This document shows, piece after piece, positions 1-7,544 of a DNA stretch of 64,000 bases (position 1 is the stretch's first letter; each line of letters starts with the position of its first letter). The stretch comes from Dyella sp. EPa41. Lineage in GTDB: Bacteria; Pseudomonadota; Gammaproteobacteria; Xanthomonadales; Rhodanobacteraceae. Where the stretch lies: assembly GCF_016586165.1 (NCBI RefSeq), contig NZ_BCPR01000002.1, forward strand, positions 112,332 through 176,331, read 5' to 3'. Below the pieces are notes generated by a model. That model saw only the letters and a program-made list of their open reading frames with translations. It made no database searches and was not told the DNA's origin. Position numbers and translations under genes: made by a program.

Positions 1-266
1 AGCAGCCGCTGCCGCTCTCGCTGGACTCGGTGATGGCGGACAAGGAACCGCTGTGGCATGCGATGATCGAGAGGCACGGCCTGGCCGGCCACGCCTACGC
101 CGATGTCTCATCCTGGCGTTTTGCCGATTTCGTGTTCTCGTGGGACTACGACATGTTCGGCGACGGTTCGAAGGCGCGGCGCTTCGGTTTCCACGAGCAC
201 ATCGAGACGCAGGCGATGTTCACGCGACTTTTCGATGACTTCCGCCGGCGCAAGATCATTCCCTGA
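1..266 (+). CDS. PRISE-like SDR-family oxidoreductase, C-terminal end (5' truncated by window)
   Basis: The reading frame is open from base 3 to the stop at 264-266, so only the last 87 or so residues are present. The end of the protein (MADKEPLW, IERHGL, a FGFHEHIET stretch, final RRKIIP) resembles the C-terminus of the progesterone 5-beta-reductase/iridoid synthase-like (PRISE) branch of short-chain dehydrogenases, which reduce enone carbonyl substrates with NAD(P)H. The Rossmann and catalytic parts lie outside the window. A zinc-type alcohol dehydrogenase gene follows after 27 bp, so the two are probably co-transcribed. The family call rests on a short tail only and the substrate is unknown. 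Confidence 0.6.
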   Translation, partial: QPLPLSLDSVMADKEPLWHAMIERHGLAGHAYADVSSWRFADFVFSWDYDMFGDGSKARRFGFHEHIETQAMFTRLFDDFRRRKIIP

Positions 267-293
267 TACATCCCTCTTTTGTCCGGAGAACCC

Positions 294-1310
294 ATGAAAG
301 CCGTCGCTTACCGTCGCAGCCTGCCCATCGATGACGCGCAGAGCCTGCTGGATGTGGAATTGCCCGAACCCGTGGCCCAGGGGCGCGACCTGCTGGTGAA
401 GGTCGAGGCCGTATCCGTCAACCCCGTGGATACCAAGATCCGCAAGCGGGTGGATCCGCAAGGTGCGGACAAGGTGCTCGGTTGGGATGCCGCCGGCACC
501 GTGGTCGCGGTGGGTGCCGATGTCACGTTGTTCAAGCCGGGCGACACGGTGTACTACGCCGGCGCCATCGACCGTTCCGGCAGCAACGCCGCGCTGCAGC
601 TGGTGGACGAGCGCATCGTCGGGCGCAAGCCGTCGACGCTGGATTTCGCGCAGGCTGCGGCCATGCCGCTGACCACGCTGACAGCGTGGGAGCTGCTGTT
701 CGATCGCCTGGGTGTGCCGCGCGGCAGCACGGCGCGCAGTGGCGTGGTGCTCATCGTCGGCGGTGCGGGCGGGGTGGGCTCGATGGCCATCCAGCTTGCG
801 CGGCGCCTCACCAACTTCACCGTGGTCGCCACCGCGTCGCGTGACGACAGTCGCGCGTGGGCCACGGGCATGGGGGCTCATCACGTGGTGGATCATCGCG
901 CCGATCTGGTCGCCGCGGTGAAGGCCGTGGCACCGCAGGGCGTGGACTACGTGCTCAGCCTCACCCACACCGAACAGCATTTCCCCGCGCTCGTCGAGCT
1001 GCTCAAGCCGCAAGGCAAGCTCGGCCTTATCGACGATCCGGCGACGCCGCTGGATATCGGCCTGATGAAATCCAAAAGCATCTCACTGCATTGGGAATTC
1101 ATGTACACCCGCTCGCTGCATCACACCGAGGACATGCAGGCCCAGCACCGTATCCTCAACGAGGCGAGCGACCTCGTCGATGCCGGCGTGCTGCGCACGA
1201 CGCTGCGGGAAAACCTCGGCGCCATCAACGCCGGCAACCTGCGTCGCGCCCACGCGCAACTGGAAAGCGCCAGCACGATCGGCAAGCTGGTGTTGAGCGG
1301 TTTCGCCTGA
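294..1310 (+). CDS. Zinc-binding alcohol dehydrogenase family protein (MDR, quinone oxidoreductase-like)
   Basis: A 338-residue medium-chain dehydrogenase/reductase. The N-terminal GroES-like half (VKVEAVSVNPVDTKIRK, then GWDAAGTVVAVG) and the nucleotide-binding motif GGAGGVGSMAIQLAR near residue 160 are typical of the NADPH-dependent subfamily that often lacks the catalytic zinc. I chose ATG 294, which has a CGGAGAA ribosome site 4 bases upstream, over an in-frame TTG at 279. The gene follows the PRISE-like reductase by 27 bp, so both may act in reduction of unsaturated carbonyl compounds; that is inference. A bidirectional terminator separates it from the convergent gene on the other strand. 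Confidence 0.88.
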   Translation: MKAVAYRRSLPIDDAQSLLDVELPEPVAQGRDLLVKVEAVSVNPVDTKIRKRVDPQGADKVLGWDAAGTVVAVGADVTLFKPGDTVYYAGAIDRSGSNAALQLVDERIVGRKPSTLDFAQAAAMPLTTLTAWELLFDRLGVPRGSTARSGVVLIVGGAGGVGSMAIQLARRLTNFTVVATASRDDSRAWATGMGAHHVVDHRADLVAAVKAVAPQGVDYVLSLTHTEQHFPALVELLKPQGKLGLIDDPATPLDIGLMKSKSISLHWEFMYTRSLHHTEDMQAQHRILNEASDLVDAGVLRTTLRENLGAINAGNLRRAHAQLESASTIGKLVLSGFA

Positions 1311-1327
1311 CCGGCGGCAGGAAACAC

Positions 1328-1357
1328 AAAGGGGCGACGCAAGTGCGCCGCCCCTTT
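1328..1357. terminator. Bidirectional rho-independent terminator between convergent genes
   Basis: The inverted repeat AAAGGGGCG...CGCCCCTTT carries its own A-run on the left and T-run on the right, so it can end transcription of both the alcohol dehydrogenase gene (rightward) and the FAD-binding gene (leftward). Confidence 0.75.
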
Positions 1358-1374
1358 GCCGTGCGGTCGATCGA

Positions 1375-2751
1375 TCAGGCGACCTGTGGCGCGAGCAGGC
1401 GGTCCGCCAGGTTGCGCGCCTGCTGGCGGATCTCGGGTATCGCGGTGGATTCCCACAAGGTGCCGCGCAGCAGCGTGCCAATGGCGTAGAAGTGCTGCCA
1501 CGCATGACCGTCGTGCTCCAGGCGCCCTTCGGTCGAGGCGGCACAGCCCAGGCCGAGCGGGTCGGGCGTGATGTGGCCGTTGGTGGAAAGCTGGCGCACA
1601 AGCGGATGCTGGGTACGGCGCACATCGGTGTTGAGGCCGACGGTCTGTACCACGAGGTCCGCATCCATGGTTTCCACGCCCTTGCCGTGCGGCAAGCGGA
1701 TGTCCAGATGCAGTTTGCCATCGGCCAGGTCCACGGCCTGCAGGCGGCCGCGGCGACGATGCAGGCGGCCTTCGCTTTCCAGCCGATTCAGGGAAGCCAT
1801 CACCTGCGGCGCCATGCGATGGCGCACGCGCTCCCACGCCCAGCGCGCATGGCGCAGGAAACGCGAACGCTCGACCGGCGGCAGCAACGCCCACAGCGAG
1901 GGCGTGTGCGGACGCAGGCTGTCGATCACCGTGCGCCAATCCGTGCTCTGCGCAACGGCCTCGCGCAGCAGGCGAATCCAGGTGCGGATGTCCGGTGCTT
2001 CGCGCATCGCCTCGATCAGCTCGCCGCTGTCATCGGCCGGTGCCGAGGCGGCTTCCAGGTGCGGCTCGGGCAGCAAGCCGTGGCGGGAGATCGCCTCGAA
2101 CGTGGCGTTGGGCCATAGCGCCGAGAGCTCCAGCACCACGTCCACCGCGGTGAGTCCCAGGCCGATCAGCACGACCTTGCGCGGGCGCGGGTCCGGTGTT
2201 GCCGAGGCCAGGAAGCCCCAGGGCTCCGTGACGTACAGTCCGCTCTCGAGCGCGGCATCGCTGACCCCGGCCAGCGGTTGCGGCGGCAGCGAACCGATCG
2301 CCAGCACGGCGGCATCCACGCGGCTGTTCTCTTCGCCGTGGATCACGGTGACGCCATCTTTTTCCGGCACCACGGCATCGGCGGCAAACGGCAGCACGCG
2401 CACGTCGTGCCCGGCTTCGCGAGCGCGTGCGAGCGCGCGGTTGACCTCGGCTTCGAGGTAATCACCGTACAGGCGGCGCGGCAGGAAATCGGTGCCGGCG
2501 ATGCTGCTGTCGCCGCGTTGCGCGAATTCGAGAAAACCCTGCGGCCTGGCAACGAACATGCTCATGGAAGCGGCGCGCACGTTCAGCAGGTGCCGATCCG
2601 AGCGCGTGCCATAGGCGACGCCGCGCGCCGGCGTGCCGCCGCCGGTATACCAGTCCAGATGCAACGGCTGCGGCGGCTGGCGATCCAGCAGCTCGCTCAG
2701 CAGCGCTGCCGCTGCAGCGCCGCCGCCGATGATGGCGACCCGTCGATACAT
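1375..2751 (-). CDS. FAD/NAD(P)-binding protein (HpyO/NAD_binding_9-like flavoprotein)
   Basis: A 458-residue protein that begins with a dinucleotide-binding fold (RRVAIIGGGAAAAALLSELL) and contains LLNVRAASMS and a second glycine-rich stretch VVLIGLGLTAVDVVLEL around residue 170. This is the layout of the FAD/NAD(P)-binding family PF13454, which includes FAD-dependent urate hydroxylase HpyO. The substrate cannot be told from sequence. ATG 2751 has a GGGAG site 5 bases upstream and is preferred over an upstream in-frame start at 2811 that would overlap the previous gene. It lies 37 bp behind a cysteine dioxygenase gene on the same strand, so a two-gene operon is likely. Confidence 0.8.
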   Translation of the reverse strand: MYRRVAIIGGGAAAAALLSELLDRQPPQPLHLDWYTGGGTPARGVAYGTRSDRHLLNVRAASMSMFVARPQGFLEFAQRGDSSIAGTDFLPRRLYGDYLEAEVNRALARAREAGHDVRVLPFAADAVVPEKDGVTVIHGEENSRVDAAVLAIGSLPPQPLAGVSDAALESGLYVTEPWGFLASATPDPRPRKVVLIGLGLTAVDVVLELSALWPNATFEAISRHGLLPEPHLEAASAPADDSGELIEAMREAPDIRTWIRLLREAVAQSTDWRTVIDSLRPHTPSLWALLPPVERSRFLRHARWAWERVRHRMAPQVMASLNRLESEGRLHRRRGRLQAVDLADGKLHLDIRLPHGKGVETMDADLVVQTVGLNTDVRRTQHPLVRQLSTNGHITPDPLGLGCAASTEGRLEHDGHAWQHFYAIGTLLRGTLWESTAIPEIRQQARNLADRLLAPQVA

Positions 2752-2788
2752 GCCACTCCCTTGAAAAGCGTGATTTGTCTGGTGCGGC

Positions 2789-3367
2789 TCAGGCGTACAG
2801 CTGGCCAGCAATGGCGCTGCGCTGCGGCTTCACGAGCCACTGGCCGGATTTCCCGGCTTCTTCGTATGTGAAGTACTGTGCCAGATCGCCACCGTAGACG
2901 TGAAGCGTCAACGCTGTTTCCTGCCGCGACAGATTGCGACACCGGTGCGCATGGCTGTCATCGGCATCGAACCAGGTGGCATCGCCGGGGCCCAGCCAAT
3001 CGCGGCCGGTCTGGCGCAGGGCCTTGCCATCCGCGCCACGATCCCACGATTCCACTTCCAGCGCGCCGTGCAGGGCAAGCTCCAGGCCCCAGAGCCCGCC
3101 GTGGTCATGGATGGGCGTGATGTAGTTCGCCGGCCACGCCATCACCAGCACGCTGACGCCCGGCTTGCTCCGCTGCGCGACCAGCCAGCGTTCGAAGCCC
3201 TGGTCCCGCGTGCGCAAATCGGCCAGGCCGTCGTTGATCGATTGCCTGTGCTGGAATACCGCCCGGCTCAAGTCCCGCGCCATCGAGGCGAGATCAGGGT
3301 GATCGCCCACACCGTAGTCGAACGCGATGTCGCGCAGCGCCTTGAGGTGTTGCATGTGTCTGGCCAT
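2789..3367 (-). CDS. Cysteine dioxygenase family protein
   Basis: A 192-residue cupin. The metal site is visible as PIHDHGGLWGLELALHG (the HxH pair near residues 87-89) and the second cupin motif HAHRCRNLS near residue 141. Bacterial cysteine dioxygenases oxidise L-cysteine to cysteine sulfinate with Fe(II) and O2. The position after the second histidine of HDH is glycine, as in bacterial members that lack the Cys-Tyr cross-link of the animal enzyme. The gene is first in a minus-strand pair with the FAD/NAD(P)-binding protein. Related 3-mercaptopropionate dioxygenases look alike, so substrate preference is open. Start ATG 3367; a second ATG at 3355 is possible. Confidence 0.85.
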   Translation of the reverse strand: MARHMQHLKALRDIAFDYGVGDHPDLASMARDLSRAVFQHRQSINDGLADLRTRDQGFERWLVAQRSKPGVSVLVMAWPANYITPIHDHGGLWGLELALHGALEVESWDRGADGKALRQTGRDWLGPGDATWFDADDSHAHRCRNLSRQETALTLHVYGGDLAQYFTYEEAGKSGQWLVKPQRSAIAGQLYA

Positions 3368-3589
3368 GCGAGGCTACTCGATGGGAACCGGCGCGCAGTG
3401 GATCATGCGCATCGTTAAAGTCCCGTAACCTGGAAGCGGGAATCGTCCCGTCCGTGGCATGACTTTCGCGACATGTGCGGGCCGTGCCAAAAGCGCACGA
3501 TCACTACCGCACAAGCCTTGAAATACGCTTCGGTCGCCAGCATGACGCCCGGGCACCAAGGCCACCGGCTGCTGCGGAGGAGGATCGCC

Positions 3590-3877
3590 ATGATCACGAT
3601 GAGCGTGCTCTTGATGTTGTTCGTGGGTCTCTGGCTCGCGGTTGCCTTGATCGGCGCCGTATTCAAGCTGACCTTCGCACTGGTCGGCGGATTGTTTCAT
3701 CTCGTCGGCGCCGTGCTTGGCCTGGTGTTCGGCGGATTGGCACTGTTGATCGTCGCGCCGATCGTCGCGCTGGCGGTACTGCCGTTCTGCCTGCCCGTGA
3801 TCCTGCTGGTGGCGGTGATATGGGCGATCGCGCGTGCATCCCATCGCACGGCGACACCCGCCAACGTGGCACATTGA
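3590..3877 (+). CDS. Small hydrophobic membrane protein, unknown function
   Basis: A 95-residue protein made almost wholly of hydrophobic residues: two or three membrane spans from MITMSVLLMLFVGLWL through LALLIVAPIVALAVLPF to VILLVAVIWAIA, then a short polar tail. The start at 3590 has GAGGAGG 6-12 bases upstream; the frame stays open farther back, but without a better site. It is a lone plus-strand gene between two minus-strand groups, converging on the tonB-like gene. No family is recognised. A GC-rich imperfect hairpin at 3896-3936 lies just after it and may be a weak terminator. Confidence 0.6.
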   Translation: MITMSVLLMLFVGLWLAVALIGAVFKLTFALVGGLFHLVGAVLGLVFGGLALLIVAPIVALAVLPFCLPVILLVAVIWAIARASHRTATPANVAH

Positions 3878-3978
3878 TGGATGGTCGATTGCCGTGGAAG
3901 GGCCCGGTCTGACACTGGATGCAGGCCGGGCCTTCCCCTCGACGCGCATGACGCGATGCCGTCACGTCATGCGCATGC

Positions 3979-4632
3979 TTACAGCTGGTTGACGTTGAAG
4001 CTCACCGGTACGCGTGCCCAGGCGCGCACGGCCTGGCCACCCGCGGTCGCCGGCTGGAAGCGCCAGCCGCGCAACACCTGGTCGCGTGCGCTGCGATCGA
4101 GCAGGGCGTATCCGCTGCTCTGTTCGATCGTCACTTCCTGGGGCACGCCCTGCTCGTCCACCAGCACCTTGAGCACCACCGTGCCCTCCATGTGCGCGCG
4201 CAGCGCGGCGGGCGGAAATTTCAGCGGGACGGCGCGATAGGCGAGGGTGGCTTCGATCGGTGCGGTGCCGACGTTCGGTTCGACCGCCGGCGTGGCGGCC
4301 GGAGGCACCGGAGGTGCGGCGAGGGTGCCCTCGTCGGTGGTCGTCGCTGGTGGCGAGACAGGTTTTGGCTGGACGTGCGTGCGCGGCACCGGCACCGGCT
4401 TGGGCACGGGTTTGAGCTCGATGTCCGGAGGGGTTTCGACCTTGGGTGGTGCCGGGATCCAATGGATGGTCATCTCGCTGATGTGTTGCATCTGCTGCAT
4501 CAGTTGCGGCGCCATGGGCCGCAGGACGGCCAACAGCGCAACGAGATTGACGGCGATGGCCGCGCTCAGCGCCGCGATGCGCGCGGCGTCGGGATGGGCA
4601 TGACGGGGTACGGCCAGGCTTGCGGACGACAT
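3979..4632 (-). CDS. TonB-family energy transducer
   Basis: A 217-residue protein with one N-terminal membrane anchor (IAALSAAIAVNLVALLAVL), a proline-rich periplasmic spacer (KPVPKPVPVPRT...PAPPKVETPP) and a C-terminal TonB domain (FPPAALRAHMEGTVVLKVLVDEQG... SARDQVLRGWRFQPA). TonB proteins pass proton-motive energy from ExbB/ExbD to outer-membrane receptors. ATG 4632 follows AGGAGG with a 7-base gap. No exbB, exbD or receptor gene is nearby, so this is probably one of several TonB paralogues, as is normal in Xanthomonadales. Its partner receptors cannot be inferred. Confidence 0.9.
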   Translation of the reverse strand: MSSASLAVPRHAHPDAARIAALSAAIAVNLVALLAVLRPMAPQLMQQMQHISEMTIHWIPAPPKVETPPDIELKPVPKPVPVPRTHVQPKPVSPPATTTDEGTLAAPPVPPAATPAVEPNVGTAPIEATLAYRAVPLKFPPAALRAHMEGTVVLKVLVDEQGVPQEVTIEQSSGYALLDRSARDQVLRGWRFQPATAGGQAVRAWARVPVSFNVNQL

Positions 4633-4807
4633 GGGCGACCTCCTGACGTTTCGATGTGGATGGCTCGCACCGGGCACGCCGCATGGGGATGCGGTGGGGA
4701 TCGTGCTGGTGCGATGTCAGCCTAAGCCGATCGAAAACGCTTGCACAAGTAGCCGTATGGAAGGCTATTCTGCGCGGAGTGCCCGCGAGTACCGCGAGAC
4801 GGAATTT

Positions 4808-5635
4808 TCAGTGCGCTACCAGCATCGGCACGTCGCCGTGCATGAACAGGTGGCGGGTGGTGCCGCCCAGCACCATCTGCGCCAGCCGCGAACGGCTCCA
4901 GGCGCCCATCACGATGAGGTCGGCGCCCCGCTCGTGGGCCGCGTCCAGCACGGCCGGACCGGCGGCATGGCTGGGCCCCGTGCTGAAAGTTTCGACGGTT
5001 GCCCGGATGCCATGGCGTTGCAGCCAGTCGACCAGGCCCGGCGGCGGCAGGACCGGTAGCATGTCCGCATTCATCTCGCTGCCGTCGAGTACCTGGACCT
5101 CGTCGGCCCGCTGCAGCACGGGTAGGGCGGCAGCCAGGGCGAGGGCCGACTCCCGGCTGCCGTTCCATGCCACCAGCACGCGGCTGCCGATGCCGTTCAC
5201 CGGTGAAACATCCGGCACCACCAGCACTGGCCGTCCGCAGGCGAACACGCAGCGCGATACCGAGCCGAAGCCCACCGGGGCGTCGCTGCGCTGCTGGCTG
5301 CGTTCCATCACAAGAAGGTCGTAGCCGGAAGCCGCCTGGCTGACGGTCTGCACGGTGTCGCCCTGGGTGACCCGCCACGCGCCGGCGAGCCCATGGGAGG
5401 CGAGGGTCCGTTGCCATTCGTCGTGGTGGGTCTGCGCTTCGGCCACGCGCCGCTGGGTTTCCTCGAGCTGCACGGGCACCGCCTCGGGCAGGCTGAAGGC
5501 GGTGGCGGGGAGATCTGCCACGTAGAGCGCATCGAGCCTGGCGCCCAGGCGCTGCGCCAGGGCGATGGCCGCACGGGGCGCGGCGACGCCGAGGTCCAAG
5601 TGGTCCAGATGCAACAGCAGGTCGATGGTCGACAT
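4808..5635 (-). CDS. Universal stress protein, tandem UspA domains
   Basis: A 275-residue protein made of two Usp folds (about 1-140 and 147-275). The second half ends in GAWSRSRLAQMVLGGTTRHL, which fits the G-2x-G-9x-G(S/T) nucleotide-binding pattern, and HGDVPMLVAH. The first half has a degenerate counterpart (MERSQQRSDAPVGFGSVSRC). Such UspE-like proteins bind ATP and act in stress survival. ATG 5635 follows a GGGAGG site. About 100 bases upstream on the same strand is a complete terminator hairpin, which might act in its leader. A 175-bp gap separates it from tonB downstream. Confidence 0.88.
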   Translation of the reverse strand: MSTIDLLLHLDHLDLGVAAPRAAIALAQRLGARLDALYVADLPATAFSLPEAVPVQLEETQRRVAEAQTHHDEWQRTLASHGLAGAWRVTQGDTVQTVSQAASGYDLLVMERSQQRSDAPVGFGSVSRCVFACGRPVLVVPDVSPVNGIGSRVLVAWNGSRESALALAAALPVLQRADEVQVLDGSEMNADMLPVLPPPGLVDWLQRHGIRATVETFSTGPSHAAGPAVLDAAHERGADLIVMGAWSRSRLAQMVLGGTTRHLFMHGDVPMLVAH

Positions 5636-5948
5636 CGCGCGATCCTCCCGGTTCCCGGTTCGTCACCAGCTTAGAGCCTGCCATGGACGTCCGTGTAGCC
5701 CGTGTTGCCGCAGCGTGGCCGTGTCCGGGCGGCGCACAAAAAAAGAGCCCCGCACAGGGGGCGGGGCAGCAAGTCCGGACGTCGGGGGAGAGAGAGGGGA
5801 CATCCGGTGATGCTATTGTCCCCAGGTTGTGCTTGTTTTGCCGTACATCCAGGGTGAAGACTGCATTCACGTGGCAGACGGCGAATGCTTGCCAGAATCG
5901 ACGGGATTACCTGCCGGGCGGCCGGCGGGCCCCGCGAGGAGAACCGGC
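5636..5948. other. Intergenic gap between divergent genes
   Basis: This 313-bp stretch separates the minus-strand stress-protein gene from the plus-strand secreted-protein gene. It holds one strong leftward terminator (5738-5767) with no gene ending at it. I see no convincing protein-coding frame and no clear consensus promoter. Confidence 0.5.
5738..5767 (-). terminator. Leftward rho-independent terminator without an upstream gene
   Basis: Read on the minus strand, GCCCCGC and GCGGGGC form a 7-bp all-GC stem with a 7-base loop, followed by GAG-free CTC and seven T residues. No minus-strand gene ends here; the next minus-strand gene begins at 5635. It therefore ends either an unannotated small RNA from 5768-5948 or the leader of the stress-protein gene. 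Confidence 0.65.
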
Positions 5949-6380
5949 ATGGCGATGACGAAGATCATGGGCGCGGCGGCGCTGGCCCTTGCCGGCATGC
6001 TGGCGCTGCCGGCGCACGCGGGCGACCTCGAGTGCAAGATGAATTTCCGGCTCTCCGGCTGGTCGGTCTTCTACCAGACGGCCGAAGGCAGCGGTACCGT
6101 CCATTGCAGCAACGGGCAGACCATGGGCGTGCACATCCGCGTCAAGGGCGGCGGCCTGACCTTCGGCAAGAACCAGATCGACAACGGCGTCGGCAAGTTC
6201 TCCGGCATCACCAGCATCGGCGAGATCAAGGGACATTACGCCGACGCCGGCGTGCATGCCGGCGCGGCCAAGTCGGCGGGCGCGCGGGTGATGACCAAGG
6301 GCAATGTCTCGCTGGCCCTCAGCGGCACCGGCAAGGGCTGGGACCTGGGCATCGCTTTCGGCGCTTTCATCATCGAGTGA
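5949..6380 (+). CDS. Secreted protein of unknown function
   Basis: A 143-residue protein with a clear signal peptide (MAMTKIMGAAALALAGML, cleavage after PAHA, near residue 22). The mature part is glycine-rich and beta-strand-like (SGWSVFYQTAEGSGTVHCSNG, KGGGLTFGKNQIDNGVGKF, ending GIAFGAFIIE) with two cysteines that could pair. The layout loosely recalls small exported DUF992-type proteins, but I cannot assign it to a family. ATG 5949 has GAGGAG 7 bases upstream; the frame is open farther upstream without a better site. Monocistronic. Confidence 0.7.
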   Translation: MAMTKIMGAAALALAGMLALPAHAGDLECKMNFRLSGWSVFYQTAEGSGTVHCSNGQTMGVHIRVKGGGLTFGKNQIDNGVGKFSGITSIGEIKGHYADAGVHAGAAKSAGARVMTKGNVSLALSGTGKGWDLGIAFGAFIIE

Positions 6381-6486
6381 CCTGAGGCACGGCGCGGCGT
6401 TCCACACACGCCGCGCCGCTTGCAATCGAGCCTGGGGCGGCTATGGTGGCGTACGCCCCCGTACGTCGCTTCACAAGGATCTCCCC

Positions 6487-7155
6487 ATGTCCGTCAGTTC
6501 CGGCTCGGTGCTACCCCGCTACGCGTTCGGCGATGAACTCGCCAGCAGCGTCATTCATGGCATCGGCATCCTGCTGAGCATTGCCGGCCTCGCCACCCTC
6601 GTGGCATTCGCCTCGCTGTACGCCGATGTGCGGGCGGTGGTGGCCAGCGCCGTGTTCGGCGCGTCCCTGATCCTTTGCTATACGGCGTCCACCCTGTACC
6701 ACTCGGTGCCCGGCGCACCCGCCAAGCGCGTGCTGCGGACGCTGGACCACATCGCGATCTTCCTGCTGATCGCCGGCACCTATACGCCGTTCACCCTGAT
6801 TGCGTTGCCCGGCGTGTGGGGCTGGAGCCTGTTCGGCACGGTGTGGGGGCTGGCGCTGGTGGGCAGTGCGCTGGAACTGGGCCTGTTGAAGAAGTACCGC
6901 AAGCTCGCCGTGCTGATGTACGTGGGCATGGGCTGGGTCGGCGTGGTGGCGTTCAAGCCGTTGATGGCGCATCTGCAGACGGGCGGCATGGTGCTGCTGC
7001 TGGCCGGTGGCATCGCCTACACGCTGGGCGTGCCGTTCTACCTGGGACGCAAGATCCCGTATCACCACTCGATCTGGCACTTCTTCGTGCTCGCCGGCAG
7101 CGTGCTGCATTTTCTCGCGGTGCTGCTTTACGTACTGCCTGACGGTCCGGCGTGA
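6487..7155 (+). CDS. Hemolysin III family (PAQR-type) membrane protein
   Basis: A 222-residue protein with seven predicted membrane spans. Family marks are SSVIHGIGILLSIAGL at the start, SASTLYH-like CYTASTLYHSVPGAPAKRVLRTLDHIAIFLLIAGTYTPF in the middle (His and Asp positions of the metal site) and HHSIWHFFVLAGSVLHF at the end (third metal histidine). These conserved residues define the HlyIII/PAQR superfamily, suggested to be metal-dependent membrane hydrolases; the hemolytic name is historical. The stop overlaps the GTG start of the next gene by 4 bp, so both are translationally coupled. Confidence 0.93.
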   Translation: MSVSSGSVLPRYAFGDELASSVIHGIGILLSIAGLATLVAFASLYADVRAVVASAVFGASLILCYTASTLYHSVPGAPAKRVLRTLDHIAIFLLIAGTYTPFTLIALPGVWGWSLFGTVWGLALVGSALELGLLKKYRKLAVLMYVGMGWVGVVAFKPLMAHLQTGGMVLLLAGGIAYTLGVPFYLGRKIPYHHSIWHFFVLAGSVLHFLAVLLYVLPDGPA

Positions 7156-7529
7156 ACCCTGGGCTGGACGCGCTGCGTGCCGATCTCGAGGATGCGGCCA
7201 CGCACCTGGGTCGTCCGCACGACCTGCGCTTCAAGCCGATGTTCGGCGGCCTCATGGCCTACTTCGCCGAGAAGCCCTGCGCGTGGTTGTCTGCCGACGG
7301 CCTTGCGCTGAAAGTCGCCGCCGCCGACCAGGAAGAACTGCTGGCCATCGAAGGCACGCGGCGTTTCCGGCACACGCCGGCGGCCGCGCCCAGCCGTGGC
7401 TATATCCTCGTGCCGCCGTCGCTGCGCCACGACACGCCTCGATTCTCCGCCTGGCTCGCGCGCAGCGCGCTCGCCGCGCCGATGGCGCAAAGAAAAGGGC
7501 CGCGCCCGAAGACGCGGCCCTCGCGCTAA
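7152..7529 (+). CDS. TfoX/Sxy N-terminal domain protein
   Basis: A 125-residue protein with the TfoX N-terminal domain (LRFKPMFGGLMAYFAEKPCAWLSADGLALKV), the part found alone in many small proteins and fused to a C-terminal domain in the competence regulator Sxy/TfoX. There is no C-terminal TfoX domain, so a role in competence should not be assumed. It starts at GTG 7152 in a 4-bp overlap with the hemolysin III gene. The last dozen codons are rich in Lys, Arg and Pro and coincide with the terminator of the convergent peptidase gene. Confidence 0.82.
   Translation: MNPGLDALRADLEDAATHLGRPHDLRFKPMFGGLMAYFAEKPCAWLSADGLALKVAAADQEELLAIEGTRRFRHTPAAAPSRGYILVPPSLRHDTPRFSAWLARSALAAPMAQRKGPRPKTRPSR
7487..7521 (-). 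terminator. Terminator of the DUF885 gene, inside the 3' end of the TfoX-like gene
   Basis: On the minus strand AGGGCCGCG and CGCGGCCCT form a 9-bp stem with an 8-base loop, followed by TTTTCTTT. It lies 24 bp beyond the stop codon of the minus-strand DUF885 gene and is encoded within the last codons of the plus-strand TfoX-like gene. Confidence 0.7.
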
Positions 7530-7544
7530 GCCGACCGGCCGCGC

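Noticed and set aside
3374..3949. A 191-codon minus-strand frame opposite the small membrane protein
   Set aside because: Composition is His/Gln/Arg-rich without motifs, and the opposite strand holds a clear hydrophobic protein with a good ribosome site.
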